Source: an uncultured Holdemanella sp.
GTDB lineage: Bacteria > Bacillota_I > Bacilli_A > Erysipelotrichales > Erysipelotrichaceae
Assembly: GCA_900754615.1 (NCBI GenBank)
Contig: CAAEDN010000115.1
Location: 1-30,215 of the forward strand
Reading direction: 5' to 3'
Length of the DNA stretch: 30,215 nt
Below are positions 1-8,173 of the stretch, piece after piece. The stretch's first letter is position 1. Every line of letters begins with the position of its first letter. The notes below the pieces were generated by a model. It searched no databases, was not told the origin of the DNA, and saw nothing but the letters and a program-made list of their open reading frames with translations. The translations under genes and the position numbers were made by a program.

Positions 1-28
1 CATTGCCTTATCTTTAAGGCACTTATAG
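1..28 (+). CDS. 3' end of a possible small hydrophobic peptide ORF (partial)
   Basis: The frame starting at base 2 reads I-A-L-S-L-R-H-L-stop. This is identical to the last eight residues of the 17-residue peptide ORF in the right copy (30141-30194, minus strand). Its start lies outside the window, so it is not known whether this copy has the same first half or ribosome binding site. The sequence is short, and the frame match follows automatically from the repeat. It is recorded as a candidate only. Confidence 0.25.
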
Positions 29-102
29 AATATCATTCTATGTTGTCATAAATTTTGCATAACTTTGGTAAATATTGTGAAATCAGAATCAATTATGTGA
101 AA
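1..102 (+). repeat. Dispersed repeat, left copy of a long inverted repeat
   Basis: Bases 1-102 are the reverse complement of 30067-30168 with one mismatch (T39 against the complement of G30130). The match stops sharply after base 102. At the other side it runs into the window edge, so the full repeat may be longer. It contains two small hairpins: GCCTTA/TAAGGC at 5-20 and ATAGAAT/ATTCTAT at 25-41. Bases 2-28 read IALSLRHL-stop in the same frame as the peptide ORF of the right copy. No transposase or recombinase is visible. The repeat ends 19 bp before the -35 of the EAL gene. Confidence 0.9.
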
Positions 103-120
103 TTATACAAATAGTATCAT

Positions 121-149
121 TTGATAATGTATTTCCAATGATATACAAT
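121..149 (+). promoter_or_regulatory. Sigma-A-type promoter of the EAL gene
   Basis: TTGATA (121-126) and TACAAT (144-149) are separated by 17 bp. This predicts a start near 156 and a short leader of about 20 nt carrying GGTGGAG before the ATG at 176. The promoter lies outside the repeat, 18 bp past its end. Confidence 0.7.
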
Positions 150-175
150 AAAAAAAGAATGGTGGAGTATAGGAT

Positions 176-1843
176 ATGAAAGTATTACAAGATGAGATTG
201 AATTATTAAAAGAGTATATTACAGCATTGGATCAGTGCATCGATGATTATTTGTTTATACTTGATTTAGATAGAAATGAATATATTATATCTCCACATGC
301 TCAGAATCGTTTTAATATTCACAATAACGTAATACAAGATCCTTTGAACGGTGGATTAAAAGCTATTATTTATAACCAGGATTACGATCTTTTAAAAGTA
401 GATTTAGATCAAGTAATACAAGGAAAAAAAACATATCACGATATGCAGTATCGATGGATTACAAAAGATTATTCTCCTATATGGGTGAATTGTCGAGGGA
501 AAGTGTTAAAAAACACAAATGGTGAAATAAAGTACTTTATAGGTTGTGTCAATGAGATAGGAAAAAAGCAAATTGCAGATAATATGAGTGGTTTACTAGG
601 GGGAAAAAGTTTTCAAAATTTAATCACACCTCTTGAAACAAAAATCAATAAGGGATTTATGATTCGTCTAGGGTTGGATGATTTTAAAAACATCAATGAA
701 ACTCGTGGTATGAATTATGGAGATCGAATCTTAAAATATATGGCGGAATGTATAAAAATGCATTTAAATAAAGATGAATTTTTATATAAAATAGTGGGAG
801 ACGAGTACATTATTTTCGATCAAAAGAACAATATAGATGATGCAATCAAATTATATGCAGTTATTAAAGAAGCGGTTGAGCAGTATATTGAGTCTATTAA
901 TTTTGAAGTTTATTTTACGATTTCAGCAGGAATACTTGATTTTAATGCGAATCCTACAGATAGTTATGCAGAAATGATGCAATGGAGTGAATTTACGTTA
1001 TCATGTTCAAAAAAGGAAGGGAAAAATACATATCGAGTATTTAACCAAAGAGATTATAGCAATTTCCAAAAAAAGAATGACATCACAAAGGAATTGCGAC
1101 ATGCAGTGAAACATGACTTTGAAGGATTTCATCTTGAGTTTCAGCCAATTATTGATGTTAAGAATCAAAAAATGCATAGTATGGAAGCATTGCTGCGCTT
1201 TGAGTGTAGACAATTTGGAAAAATTCCACCCAATGAATTTATACCGATTTTAGAAGAAACAGATTTGATTATTCCAGTAGGAAGATGGGTACTTCAAGAA
1301 GCATTGGCAGCATTATCAAAAATGCAGGAATTGGACCCACAATTAAAGGTGCATGTGAATATTTCTTATGTACAAGTATTAAAAACAAGTCTATTAAAAG
1401 ATATTTTGAACATTATTGATCAATATGATGTAAAAAAAGAACAACTCGTGATTGAATTGACGGAAAGTGGTTTTGTGGAATCAAGTAATACATTTATTTA
1501 TTTTTGTAATCAATTAAAGGAAAATGGCATTTCGCTTGCAATTGATGATTTTGGAACAGGTTATTCAAATTTCCATTATTTGTATAAATTAAAACCAGAA
1601 TTTATTAAAGTAGATCGTGGATTGATGCATAATGCATTAGTGAATCATTATGAAAATATGTTGCTGAAACATATGATTGAGATGGCACATAGTGTAAATG
1701 TAAAATTATGCATTGAGGGGATTGAAACACAAAATGAATATGATGCAAATGTGAAATTACATACAGACTATATTCAGGGATATTATTATAGTAAACCACA
1801 AAGAATTGATGATTTATTACTTGTAGCGAATGATTTATATTAA
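176..1843 (+). CDS. PAS-GGDEF-EAL protein, probable c-di-GMP phosphodiesterase
   Basis: A cytoplasmic 555-residue signalling protein with no membrane segment. Residues about 20-130 look like a PAS sensor domain. About 135-290 is a GGDEF domain whose signature is VGDEY (207-211) and which lacks an upstream RxxD inhibitory site, so cyclase activity is doubtful; in this family such domains often bind GTP and tune the EAL. About 305-550 is an EAL domain with the expected residues: E337-A-L, N395, E427/E430, DDFGTG (457-462), K478-V-D, E514 in EGIET and QGYYYSKP (534-541). It therefore probably hydrolyses c-di-GMP to pGpG. It is monocistronic, with its own promoter and terminator. The ligand of the PAS domain cannot be told. 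Confidence 0.9.
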   Translation: MKVLQDEIELLKEYITALDQCIDDYLFILDLDRNEYIISPHAQNRFNIHNNVIQDPLNGGLKAIIYNQDYDLLKVDLDQVIQGKKTYHDMQYRWITKDYSPIWVNCRGKVLKNTNGEIKYFIGCVNEIGKKQIADNMSGLLGGKSFQNLITPLETKINKGFMIRLGLDDFKNINETRGMNYGDRILKYMAECIKMHLNKDEFLYKIVGDEYIIFDQKNNIDDAIKLYAVIKEAVEQYIESINFEVYFTISAGILDFNANPTDSYAEMMQWSEFTLSCSKKEGKNTYRVFNQRDYSNFQKKNDITKELRHAVKHDFEGFHLEFQPIIDVKNQKMHSMEALLRFECRQFGKIPPNEFIPILEETDLIIPVGRWVLQEALAALSKMQELDPQLKVHVNISYVQVLKTSLLKDILNIIDQYDVKKEQLVIELTESGFVESSNTFIYFCNQLKENGISLAIDDFGTGYSNFHYLYKLKPEFIKVDRGLMHNALVNHYENMLLKHMIEMAHSVNVKLCIEGIETQNEYDANVKLHTDYIQGYYYSKPQRIDDLLLVANDLY

Positions 1844-1875
1844 AGAAGTTTGGCTTCGTTCAAACTTCTTTTTCA
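1843..1875 (+). terminator. Intrinsic terminator of the EAL gene
   Basis: A 10-bp stem, AAGAAGTTTG (1843-1852) with CAAACTTCTT (1861-1870), has an 8-nt loop and is followed by TTTCATT. The stem begins inside the stop codon. Confidence 0.8.
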
Positions 1876-1937
1876 TTATTTTCATAAAAATACACGATAT
1901 ATAAACAAATGTTTTCACAAAAAGCACGGAATTATAG

Positions 1938-1952
1938 ATGTAAGCGAATTCA
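1938..1952. promoter_or_regulatory. cre-like site upstream of the opp operon
   Basis: ATGTAAGCGAATTCA fits the relaxed catabolite-responsive element WTGNAANCGNWNNCW at every fixed position. It lies about 95 bp upstream of the oppA -35 box, a position where CcpA would act from upstream rather than as a roadblock. The rest of 1876-2046 is AT-rich, without a gene. It contains CATGTAAA at 2011 and 2023, with related CATGAAA (1994) and CATGATTTA (1962), which may be a second binding-site array. Confidence 0.4.
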
Positions 1953-2046
1953 ATGAAAATGCATGATTTAAAGACAAAATTACGTGTTTAGTTCATGAAA
2001 AATATACATTCATGTAAAAATGCATGTAAATTATTTTCTTAAAGCC

Positions 2047-2075
2047 TTGAAAACGACTTTCTAAAATAGTATAAT
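2047..2075 (+). promoter_or_regulatory. Promoter of the opp operon
   Basis: TTGAAA (2047-2052), a 17-bp spacer and a perfect TATAAT (2070-2075). The oppA ribosome binding site TAGGAGGAAAG follows at 2101-2111. This is a near-consensus promoter, as expected for an abundant binding protein. Confidence 0.8.
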
Positions 2076-2115
2076 TTTATCACACATAGTGAGCAGACTA
2101 TAGGAGGAAAGAGAA

Positions 2116-3828
2116 ATGAATAAACAAAGAATTGTTGCTGGTTTAGCATCTGTAGCAATGGCTTCTACTTTAGTAGCATGTTCAGGCGGATCTAGCAGTA
2201 ACGCAAAAACATTAACAGTATCTGTAAACCAAAGTTTAACTGGACAGTTTACGCCTCAATATGCATCAAGTGCTTATGATCAATATGTAGTAAACTTATG
2301 CTACGAATCAATGTTAAAGTACAATGCGGATAACGAATTGGAACCAGAATTGGCTAAAGAATTACCAGAAGTAAGTGCAGATGGTTTAACATTAACTTAC
2401 AAATTGGCAAAAGGACACAAATTCAGTGATGGAACTGAAGTAACTTCAAAAGACGTTAAATTTACATTCGCAACATTAGCTGATCCAAGCTATGCTGGTC
2501 CTAATGGTGGTGGATTGGAAAACCTAGTAGGATATAAAGAATATAATAGCGGAGCTGCTAAAGAATTAACTGGTATTGAAACTCCAGATGATTACACAGT
2601 AGTATTCCACTTAGTATCACCTCAAATCGATGCAATCGCAAAATTTGGTGGAATGGGAATCACTAGTGCAGATCACTACTCAAAATACAAACAAGGTAAA
2701 GTAAAAGTTGTTGAAAAGAACCAAGAAGAATCATGTGGTTCTGGTGCTTACCAAATAAAGAGCTATGATAAAGCAAGTGGAGCTTCATTTGTTCGTAATG
2801 AAGAATTCAAACCTGAAAAGGGACAATACCAAGTAGATCGTATTGTTATCAAGAAAACAGATGTAACTACAGAAGTTTCTGAATTGAAAAAAGGAACAGT
2901 TGATTTAATTCCAGATGTAATTGAAACAAATAAAGTAAGTGAAGCAAGTCAAGATAAAAACATGGCATTCAACTACTACTCTCGTAGTGCTGTTGGTTTC
3001 GTAGCTATGAACGCTAACAATGGAGCTACAGCTGACAAAGCTGTACGTCAAGCATTGATGTATGCGACAGATCGTCAAGGATTCTGTGATTCTTACTTCG
3101 GATGGGATAAAAAAGCAAGTGACGAAGTTAAGAAAGTTAAAGGTGGATATGTACCAGCTGCATACTGGAGTCCAGCATCAGTAAACTGTGGTGCCGTTGT
3201 TCGTAATGAAGAAACAATCGATGGATTAAATACATATGCATTTGATATGGATAAAGCGAACCAAGTATTAGATGAAGCTGGTTGGGTTCGTGGTGCTGAT
3301 GGAATCCGTGAAAAAGATGGACAAAAATTAGAAATCAAATTCTTATTGTCAGAAGGTAACTCAGTACTTGAAACTTTAATTCCTATGGTTAAGAAAACTT
3401 GGAGCGATTTAGGTGTTGACTTAAAACAAACTACAGTTGACTTCTCTACATTATTAAGCAACATTCAAGATGAAAGCCACGATAGCGAATGGAATATGTG
3501 TTTCTTAGCTACTAGCTTTACAGATAACCAAGATGCTGGAGCTAATGATTCATATACTAATAATCCAAATAACATGGCTGTAAATAACTATTCTCGTATC
3601 AATGATCAAGCATTGGTTGACCAATTGACAAAAGCTCGTGCTGATTCTGATGAAAAACAATCAAAAGCTGATTATGTTGAAGCTATGAAGATGGCTGCTG
3701 ATGATGCAGGTTACATGCCAGTTTACTCAGGTATGCAATTCAACCTTTACAATAAGAAAGTTGACTTGACTGGAACAGGAACATTACGTAACTGGTCTCA
3801 ATCAATGGATACAATTACTGTAAAATAA
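2116..3828 (+). CDS. oppA: Oligopeptide ABC transporter substrate-binding lipoprotein
   Basis: A 570-residue family 5 extracellular solute-binding protein (SBP_bac_5), the ligand-catching subunit of a peptide importer. The N-terminus is a lipoprotein signal: positive MNKQR, a hydrophobic stretch, and the lipobox LVAC with Cys22 as the lipidated residue, then a Ser/Gly/Asn linker. The mature part has family features such as the segment around residue 100 (GHKFSDGTEVTSKDVKFTF) that follows the first lobe strand. Length is usual for OppA. It is first in the operon, with a strong promoter and ribosome binding site. A 180-bp gap with a hairpin separates it from oppB, consistent with higher expression of the binding protein. 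Dipeptide or other peptide specificity cannot be read from sequence. Confidence 0.92.
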   Translation: MNKQRIVAGLASVAMASTLVACSGGSSSNAKTLTVSVNQSLTGQFTPQYASSAYDQYVVNLCYESMLKYNADNELEPELAKELPEVSADGLTLTYKLAKGHKFSDGTEVTSKDVKFTFATLADPSYAGPNGGGLENLVGYKEYNSGAAKELTGIETPDDYTVVFHLVSPQIDAIAKFGGMGITSADHYSKYKQGKVKVVEKNQEESCGSGAYQIKSYDKASGASFVRNEEFKPEKGQYQVDRIVIKKTDVTTEVSELKKGTVDLIPDVIETNKVSEASQDKNMAFNYYSRSAVGFVAMNANNGATADKAVRQALMYATDRQGFCDSYFGWDKKASDEVKKVKGGYVPAAYWSPASVNCGAVVRNEETIDGLNTYAFDMDKANQVLDEAGWVRGADGIREKDGQKLEIKFLLSEGNSVLETLIPMVKKTWSDLGVDLKQTTVDFSTLLSNIQDESHDSEWNMCFLATSFTDNQDAGANDSYTNNPNNMAVNNYSRINDQALVDQLTKARADSDEKQSKADYVEAMKMAADDAGYMPVYSGMQFNLYNKKVDLTGTGTLRNWSQSMDTITVK

Positions 3829-3948
3829 TTTAAAATTTGCACAAAGGTGTGTTAAAATAGTTGATGTTAAAGGACAAATGTTCATTAACAGAAACGTGGC
3901 AACGTTAAATAGTCTGCATGAAAAACTCGTGGATTGTTTATAAAATTA

Positions 3949-3973
3949 AGGGCAAGCCGTATTGACTTGCTCT
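3949..3973 (+). promoter_or_regulatory. Intercistronic hairpin between oppA and oppB
   Basis: AGGGCAAG (3949-3956) pairs with CTTGCTCT (3966-3973), 8 bp with one G-U, loop of 9 nt. What follows (TATATGCATTT) is not a proper T-run, so this looks more like a processing or mRNA-stabilising hairpin, or a leaky terminator, than a true stop. It sits in the 180-bp oppA-oppB gap, where I see no convincing second promoter. Confidence 0.5.
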
Positions 3974-4008
3974 TATATGCATTTAGTGGATAGAAAGGAT
4001 CGATAACT

Positions 4009-4992
4009 ATGCTAAAGTATGTATTTAAAAGAATTTTAGCGATGATTCCTGTCCTTTTCATCATTTCAATCGTTATTTTCGGTACTGTAAAGGCGATGCC
4101 AGGTGATGAGGTAACAGCTTATTTTGGAGCCGGTTCAAAGGTTACACAAGAACAACGTGATCACGTTCGTGAGTTGTTAGGATTGGATAAATCGTTACCT
4201 GAACAATATGTACGTTGGGTTGGACGTATGTGTACAGGAGATTTAGGATCAAGTATTACCCTTAAAAAACCAGTTGGAACTATTATTGGTGACTATGTAT
4301 GGAATACATTCTATTTGAATGTTGTATCATTAATTGTGGCTTTGATTTTTGCCATTCCAGTTGGAATAAAACAGGCAGTAAAGAAAGGTACAGTGTTTGA
4401 TAACTTCTGGACTGTATTCTCATTGTTAGGAATAAGTGTTCCAACATTCTTCTTTGCCTTAGTATTAATTTTCTTCATTGGTTTGAACATCCCAGGCATG
4501 CCAATCAATGGAATGCGTGACACAATGCTTTCAAGCTTTGGTTACTCAAGTATTTTCCAAGAAATTGGAGATATCGCATTACACTCAATTTTACCTGTAA
4601 TCGTATTGGCGTTTAGTTCATTTGCGTCATTCTCACGTTATGTACGTAACTCTATGGTTGAAGTCATCAATATGGATTATGTTCGTACTGCACGTTCAAA
4701 GGGTCTTAAAGAAAAGACTGTTATCTACAAACATGCATTTAAAAATGCTCAAATTCCTTTAGTAACATTACTAGGATTATACATTCCATCATTGTTCTCA
4801 GGAGCCGTAATTTTGGAATCTGTATTTATCTGGCCAGGAATTGGTAAAGTATTAATTGATGCGATCAACCAACGTGATAACTCTTTAGTTATGGCTTGTT
4901 TGATGTTTAGTGCCTTGTTGATGTTGTTAGGTAACTTATTGTCTGACATTTGTTATACATTAGTTGACCCACGTATCAAGGTTGATGAATAG
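4009..4992 (+). CDS. oppB: Oligopeptide ABC transporter permease OppB
   Basis: A 327-residue BPD_transp_1 family permease of the OppB/DppB type. The N-terminus has a membrane helix (about 9-30) followed by the extracellular segment PGDEVTAYFG typical of OppB. Five further helices follow. The cytoplasmic EAA loop, the contact with the ATPases, reads ARSKGLKEKTVIYKHAFKNA near residues 225-245. The start has the upstream AGAAAGGATCG. oppC begins 13 bp after the stop. OppB forms the heterodimeric channel with OppC. Confidence 0.92.
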   Translation: MLKYVFKRILAMIPVLFIISIVIFGTVKAMPGDEVTAYFGAGSKVTQEQRDHVRELLGLDKSLPEQYVRWVGRMCTGDLGSSITLKKPVGTIIGDYVWNTFYLNVVSLIVALIFAIPVGIKQAVKKGTVFDNFWTVFSLLGISVPTFFFALVLIFFIGLNIPGMPINGMRDTMLSSFGYSSIFQEIGDIALHSILPVIVLAFSSFASFSRYVRNSMVEVINMDYVRTARSKGLKEKTVIYKHAFKNAQIPLVTLLGLYIPSLFSGAVILESVFIWPGIGKVLIDAINQRDNSLVMACLMFSALLMLLGNLLSDICYTLVDPRIKVDE

Positions 4993-5005
4993 GAGGGAAC
5001 TATAG

Positions 5006-5917
5006 ATGGCTAAAAAAGATGCTGTAGTATTAGAATCTGGCGAAAAAATCGAATCTATAGGTCCTTGGACCATCGCATGGCGTAAGTTTAGACAAAACCG
5101 TGTTGCCATGGCAGGTTTGATTATTTTTATTTTAATTGTTATTGCTGTTATTGTTATTCCACCAATGCTTGGATATAGCGTAAATGACTATGATCTATCA
5201 AATCCTAACTTAGCTCCAGGAGGAGAACACTTATTAGGTACAGATAAACAAGGTCGTGACTGCTTATTCCGTTTATTCTTAGGTGGACGTATCTCAATCA
5301 TGGTTGGTGTTATTGCTGCTGTTATTACTGTCATCTTAGGATGTACAATTGGTGGTATTTCTGGATATTATGGTGGAAAATTGGATAACTTATTAATGCG
5401 TTTTGCTGAAATCGTTTATTCATTACCATTTACACCAATGATCATTGCGGTTGCCGCAACAATGTTGTGGGTTCCACAAAGTCAAAAAATGTATACTGTA
5501 TCATTATTGATTGGTTTATTATCATGGCCAGGACTTGCTCGTTTAGTTCGTGGACAGATTTTGACTTTGCGTGAACAAGAATTTATGCAAGCATGTGAAG
5601 CTTTGGGTATTTCAGATTTCTCGAAAATCTTTAAACACTTACTTCCAAACGTTATTTCTTTGGTAATCGTAAATGCTACACTTCAAATGGCTAGTGCTAT
5701 CTTGACTGAGGCTGGTTTATCATTCTTAGGTATGGGTGTTACGGCACCTACTCCTTCGTGGGGTAACTTAATGAACTTGGCACGTGACTCTTACGTGTTC
5801 CAAAACTATCCTTGGGAATGGATCCCTGCAGGTTTAATGTGTTTATTAACTGTAATCTCTATCAACTTAATTGGTGAAGGTTTACGTGATGCATTCGACC
5901 CTAAAGAATTACAGTAG
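5006..5917 (+). CDS. oppC: Oligopeptide ABC transporter permease OppC
   Basis: A 303-residue permease with the N-terminal OppC_N segment: WTIAWRKFRQNRVAMAG followed by the first helix at about 33-55. The conserved periplasmic motif GTDKQGRD comes near residue 78. The BPD_transp_1 domain follows, with its EAA loop QACEALGISDFSKIFKHLLP at about 193-212. It ends in the conserved LIGEGLRDAFDPK tail. The start is set by AGGAGGG at 4991-4997. It pairs with OppB in the membrane. oppD starts 15 bp downstream with its own AGGAGG. Confidence 0.92.
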   Translation: MAKKDAVVLESGEKIESIGPWTIAWRKFRQNRVAMAGLIIFILIVIAVIVIPPMLGYSVNDYDLSNPNLAPGGEHLLGTDKQGRDCLFRLFLGGRISIMVGVIAAVITVILGCTIGGISGYYGGKLDNLLMRFAEIVYSLPFTPMIIAVAATMLWVPQSQKMYTVSLLIGLLSWPGLARLVRGQILTLREQEFMQACEALGISDFSKIFKHLLPNVISLVIVNATLQMASAILTEAGLSFLGMGVTAPTPSWGNLMNLARDSYVFQNYPWEWIPAGLMCLLTVISINLIGEGLRDAFDPKELQ

Positions 5918-5932
5918 TAAGGAGGATACACA

Positions 5933-6952
5933 ATGTCTGTAAATAAAAAAGTTATTAAAGTGGAAGACCTTCGTGTATACTTCCATACAAAAAAAGGTGA
6001 TTCAAAAGCAGTTGATGGAAACCACTTTACAATGTATGAAAATGAAACGCTTGCAATCGTAGGTGAATCAGGTTGTGGTAAATCAGTAACTGCCATGTCT
6101 ATTTTAGGCTTAGTAAGTGAACCAGGAGAAATTATGCCTGGATCAAAAATCGTATATATGGGAAATGTAGATCGTGATGAAGATGGTTTGAACTTAGCTA
6201 CAGCTACAGATGAACAAATTCGTCATATTCGTGGTAACGAAATTTCTATGATTTTCCAGGAACCAATGTCAAGTTTGAACCCAGTTATTACAGTTGGGGA
6301 TCAAATTATGGAAAACATTTTGACGCATGAAGAAGTTTCTAAAGAAGAAGCTAAACAACGTGCAATTGATTTGCTGGCAGAAGTTGGTATTTCTCGTCCA
6401 GAAAAAGTTGTTGATAACTATCCATTCCAATTATCAGGTGGTATGTGTCAGCGTGTTATGATTGCGATGGCTTTATCTTGTCATCCAAAATTATTGATTG
6501 CCGATGAACCAACAACAGCTTTAGATGTTACAATTCAGGCTCAGATTCTTTCTTTAATGAACAGATTGAAGAATGAAACAGGTACGTCTATTATGTTGAT
6601 CACACACGACTTAGGTGTAGTTGCTCAGGTTGCTGATAATGTTAACGTTATGTATGCAGGTAAAGTTGTCGAAACAGCTCCAGTAGAAGAATTGTTCAGC
6701 AACCCTAAACACCCTTATACAGTTGGATTGATGAACTCAATGCCTTCATTAGCTGAAGAAGGTAAACGTTTAAATACAATTGAAGGTAGTGTACCTAACC
6801 CATTGTATTTGCCAAAAGGATGCTACTTTGCAGATCGTTGTCCATTTGTGACAGATCGTTGTAAAGAAGGTCAGCCAACAGATACAAAAGTTAAATCACG
6901 TCACCATGTATGGTGCTTCAAAGTTGAAGAAGAAATGAAACAGGAGGGATAG
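5933..6952 (+). CDS. oppD: Oligopeptide ABC transporter ATPase OppD
   Basis: A 339-residue ABC ATPase. Walker A is GESGCGKS (44-51), the Q-loop IFQEPMSSLNP begins near 107, the signature is LSGGM (167-171) and Walker B is LLIADEP (187-193). The C-terminal oligo_HPY extension carries cysteines C297, C303, C310 and C328 with spacing x5, x6, x17. OppF has the same spacing. In related peptide importers this pattern has been reported to bind a 4Fe-4S cluster; whether it does here is inference. It forms the heterodimeric motor with OppF, whose gene begins 2 bp after the stop. Confidence 0.93.
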   Translation: MSVNKKVIKVEDLRVYFHTKKGDSKAVDGNHFTMYENETLAIVGESGCGKSVTAMSILGLVSEPGEIMPGSKIVYMGNVDRDEDGLNLATATDEQIRHIRGNEISMIFQEPMSSLNPVITVGDQIMENILTHEEVSKEEAKQRAIDLLAEVGISRPEKVVDNYPFQLSGGMCQRVMIAMALSCHPKLLIADEPTTALDVTIQAQILSLMNRLKNETGTSIMLITHDLGVVAQVADNVNVMYAGKVVETAPVEELFSNPKHPYTVGLMNSMPSLAEEGKRLNTIEGSVPNPLYLPKGCYFADRCPFVTDRCKEGQPTDTKVKSRHHVWCFKVEEEMKQEG

Positions 6953-6954
6953 TC

Positions 6955-7938
6955 ATGGCAGAAAAAAGAAAAATTCTTGAAGTAAAACATTTAAAAAAAT
7001 ACTTCCCTCTAAAAAAAGGAAAATTTAAAGAAGGCGACCCATGTGTTAAAGCCGTAGATGATATTACTTTCGATTTATATGAAGGTGAAACATTAGGATT
7101 AGTAGGTGAATCAGGATGTGGTAAATCTACTTTAGGTCGTACAATCATTCGTCTTTATGAACCAACAAGCGGAGAAGTAATCTTCGAAGGTGAAGATGTT
7201 GCAAAAAAATCACGTAAAGAAATGCGTGCTCTACGTGAAGAAATGCAGTTCATTTTCCAGGATCCGTATTCTTCATTGAATCCTCGTATGACTGTATTTA
7301 ATATTTTGGCAGAACCATTGATTGCTCACGGAAAATTCAAACGTGGTCCAGAACTAGAAGCATATGTTAAAGATCTAATGGACCGTTGTGGTTTGCCAAG
7401 CTACTATTGCTATCGTTATCCTCACCAATTCTCAGGTGGACAAAGACAACGTATTGGTATTGCACGTTCTTTGGCATTAGATCCAAGCTTCATTATTTGT
7501 GATGAGCCAGTTAGTGCTTTGGACGTTTCTATCCAATCACAGATCATCAACTTAATGAAAGATATGCAAGAAGAAAAGAACATTTCTTATATCTTTATTT
7601 CACATGACTTGTCAGTTGTAAAACACATTTCTGATCGTGTTGGTGTAATGTATTTAGGTAGTATGATGGAACTTGCGGATAAGAATGAAATCTATTCAAA
7701 CCCTCAACACCCTTATACAAGAGCGTTAATTGGTGCAATTCCTTTACCAGATCCTACAAAACGTAAAGAAATGCAAGTTATTCAAGGTGAAATTCCTAGT
7801 AACGTAAATATTCCTAAGGGATGTAAATTTAACCCTCGTTGTCCATTTGCGAAAGACATCTGTCGTGAACAAGAACCAGCAACAAAAGAGGTTAAACCAA
7901 ATCACTTCGTTAAGTGTCACTTTGGAGGTGAATTCTAA
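6955..7938 (+). CDS. oppF: Oligopeptide ABC transporter ATPase OppF
   Basis: A 327-residue ABC ATPase. Walker A is GESGCGKS (51-58), the Q-loop FQDPYSSLNP begins near 101, the signature is FSGGQRQR (149-156) and Walker B is IICDEP (170-175). The C-terminal cysteines C290, C296, C303 and C321 repeat the OppD spacing exactly. The start follows CAGGAGGGATAGTC. The last base of its stop is the first base of the next start (TAATG at 7936-7940), so the small membrane protein gene behind it is translationally coupled to the ATPase. Confidence 0.93.
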   Translation: MAEKRKILEVKHLKKYFPLKKGKFKEGDPCVKAVDDITFDLYEGETLGLVGESGCGKSTLGRTIIRLYEPTSGEVIFEGEDVAKKSRKEMRALREEMQFIFQDPYSSLNPRMTVFNILAEPLIAHGKFKRGPELEAYVKDLMDRCGLPSYYCYRYPHQFSGGQRQRIGIARSLALDPSFIICDEPVSALDVSIQSQIINLMKDMQEEKNISYIFISHDLSVVKHISDRVGVMYLGSMMELADKNEIYSNPQHPYTRALIGAIPLPDPTKRKEMQVIQGEIPSNVNIPKGCKFNPRCPFAKDICREQEPATKEVKPNHFVKCHFGGEF

Positions 7939-8129
7939 TGTCTAAGCGCCCAACAATGCGTGAGATGTTAGAAAAAAAAGACAAACAAAAAGGTAAAGAA
8001 GATCGTCTTGAAAAAGGGGATTTTCTTGCCTTGTTAATAGCTGCTAGTAGTACATTCTGGCCAATATTATTAGGTGCGATTGTCATTTTAGCTTTATTAA
8101 TATTTGGATGGAATGCCATCTTTGCATAA
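7938..8129 (+). CDS. Small membrane protein at the end of the opp operon
   Basis: A 63-residue protein I do not recognise. Residues 1-27 are very basic and hydrophilic (KKDKQKGKED), predicted to be cytoplasmic. Residues 28-62 are almost wholly hydrophobic with no charge except D28, enough for one long or two short membrane helices. It has a good ribosome binding site (GGAGGTG, 7924-7930) and overlaps the oppF stop by one base. The operon terminator follows 3 bp after its stop. This tight coupling suggests an accessory subunit or stability factor of the transporter, but that is inference from position only. Confidence 0.75.
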   Translation: MSKRPTMREMLEKKDKQKGKEDRLEKGDFLALLIAASSTFWPILLGAIVILALLIFGWNAIFA

Positions 8130-8132
8130 TAT

Positions 8133-8160
8133 GAGAAGCTTGATGCTTCTCTATTTTTTT
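8133..8160 (+). terminator. Terminator of the opp operon
   Basis: GAGAAGC (8133-8139), loop TTGAT, GCTTCTC (8145-8151), then TATTTTTTT. The T-run abuts the pepF ribosome binding site AGGAG at 8161, so pepF depends on readthrough or on an unrecognised promoter inside the upstream gene. Confidence 0.85.
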
Positions 8161-8173
8161 AGGAGAAAAGAAT

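Noticed and set aside
176..1843. Active diguanylate cyclase
   Set aside because: The first Gly of the GGDEF signature is Val and no I-site is present, while the EAL residues are intact, so phosphodiesterase is preferred.
1962..2030. CATG-rich short repeats as a CRISPR-like array
   Set aside because: Units are only 7-8 bp with irregular 12-32 bp spacing and no cas genes; at most protein-binding sites.
3829..4008. Second promoter or riboswitch between oppA and oppB
   Set aside because: No -35/-10 pair with proper spacing and no recognisable aptamer; only a hairpin without a T-run.
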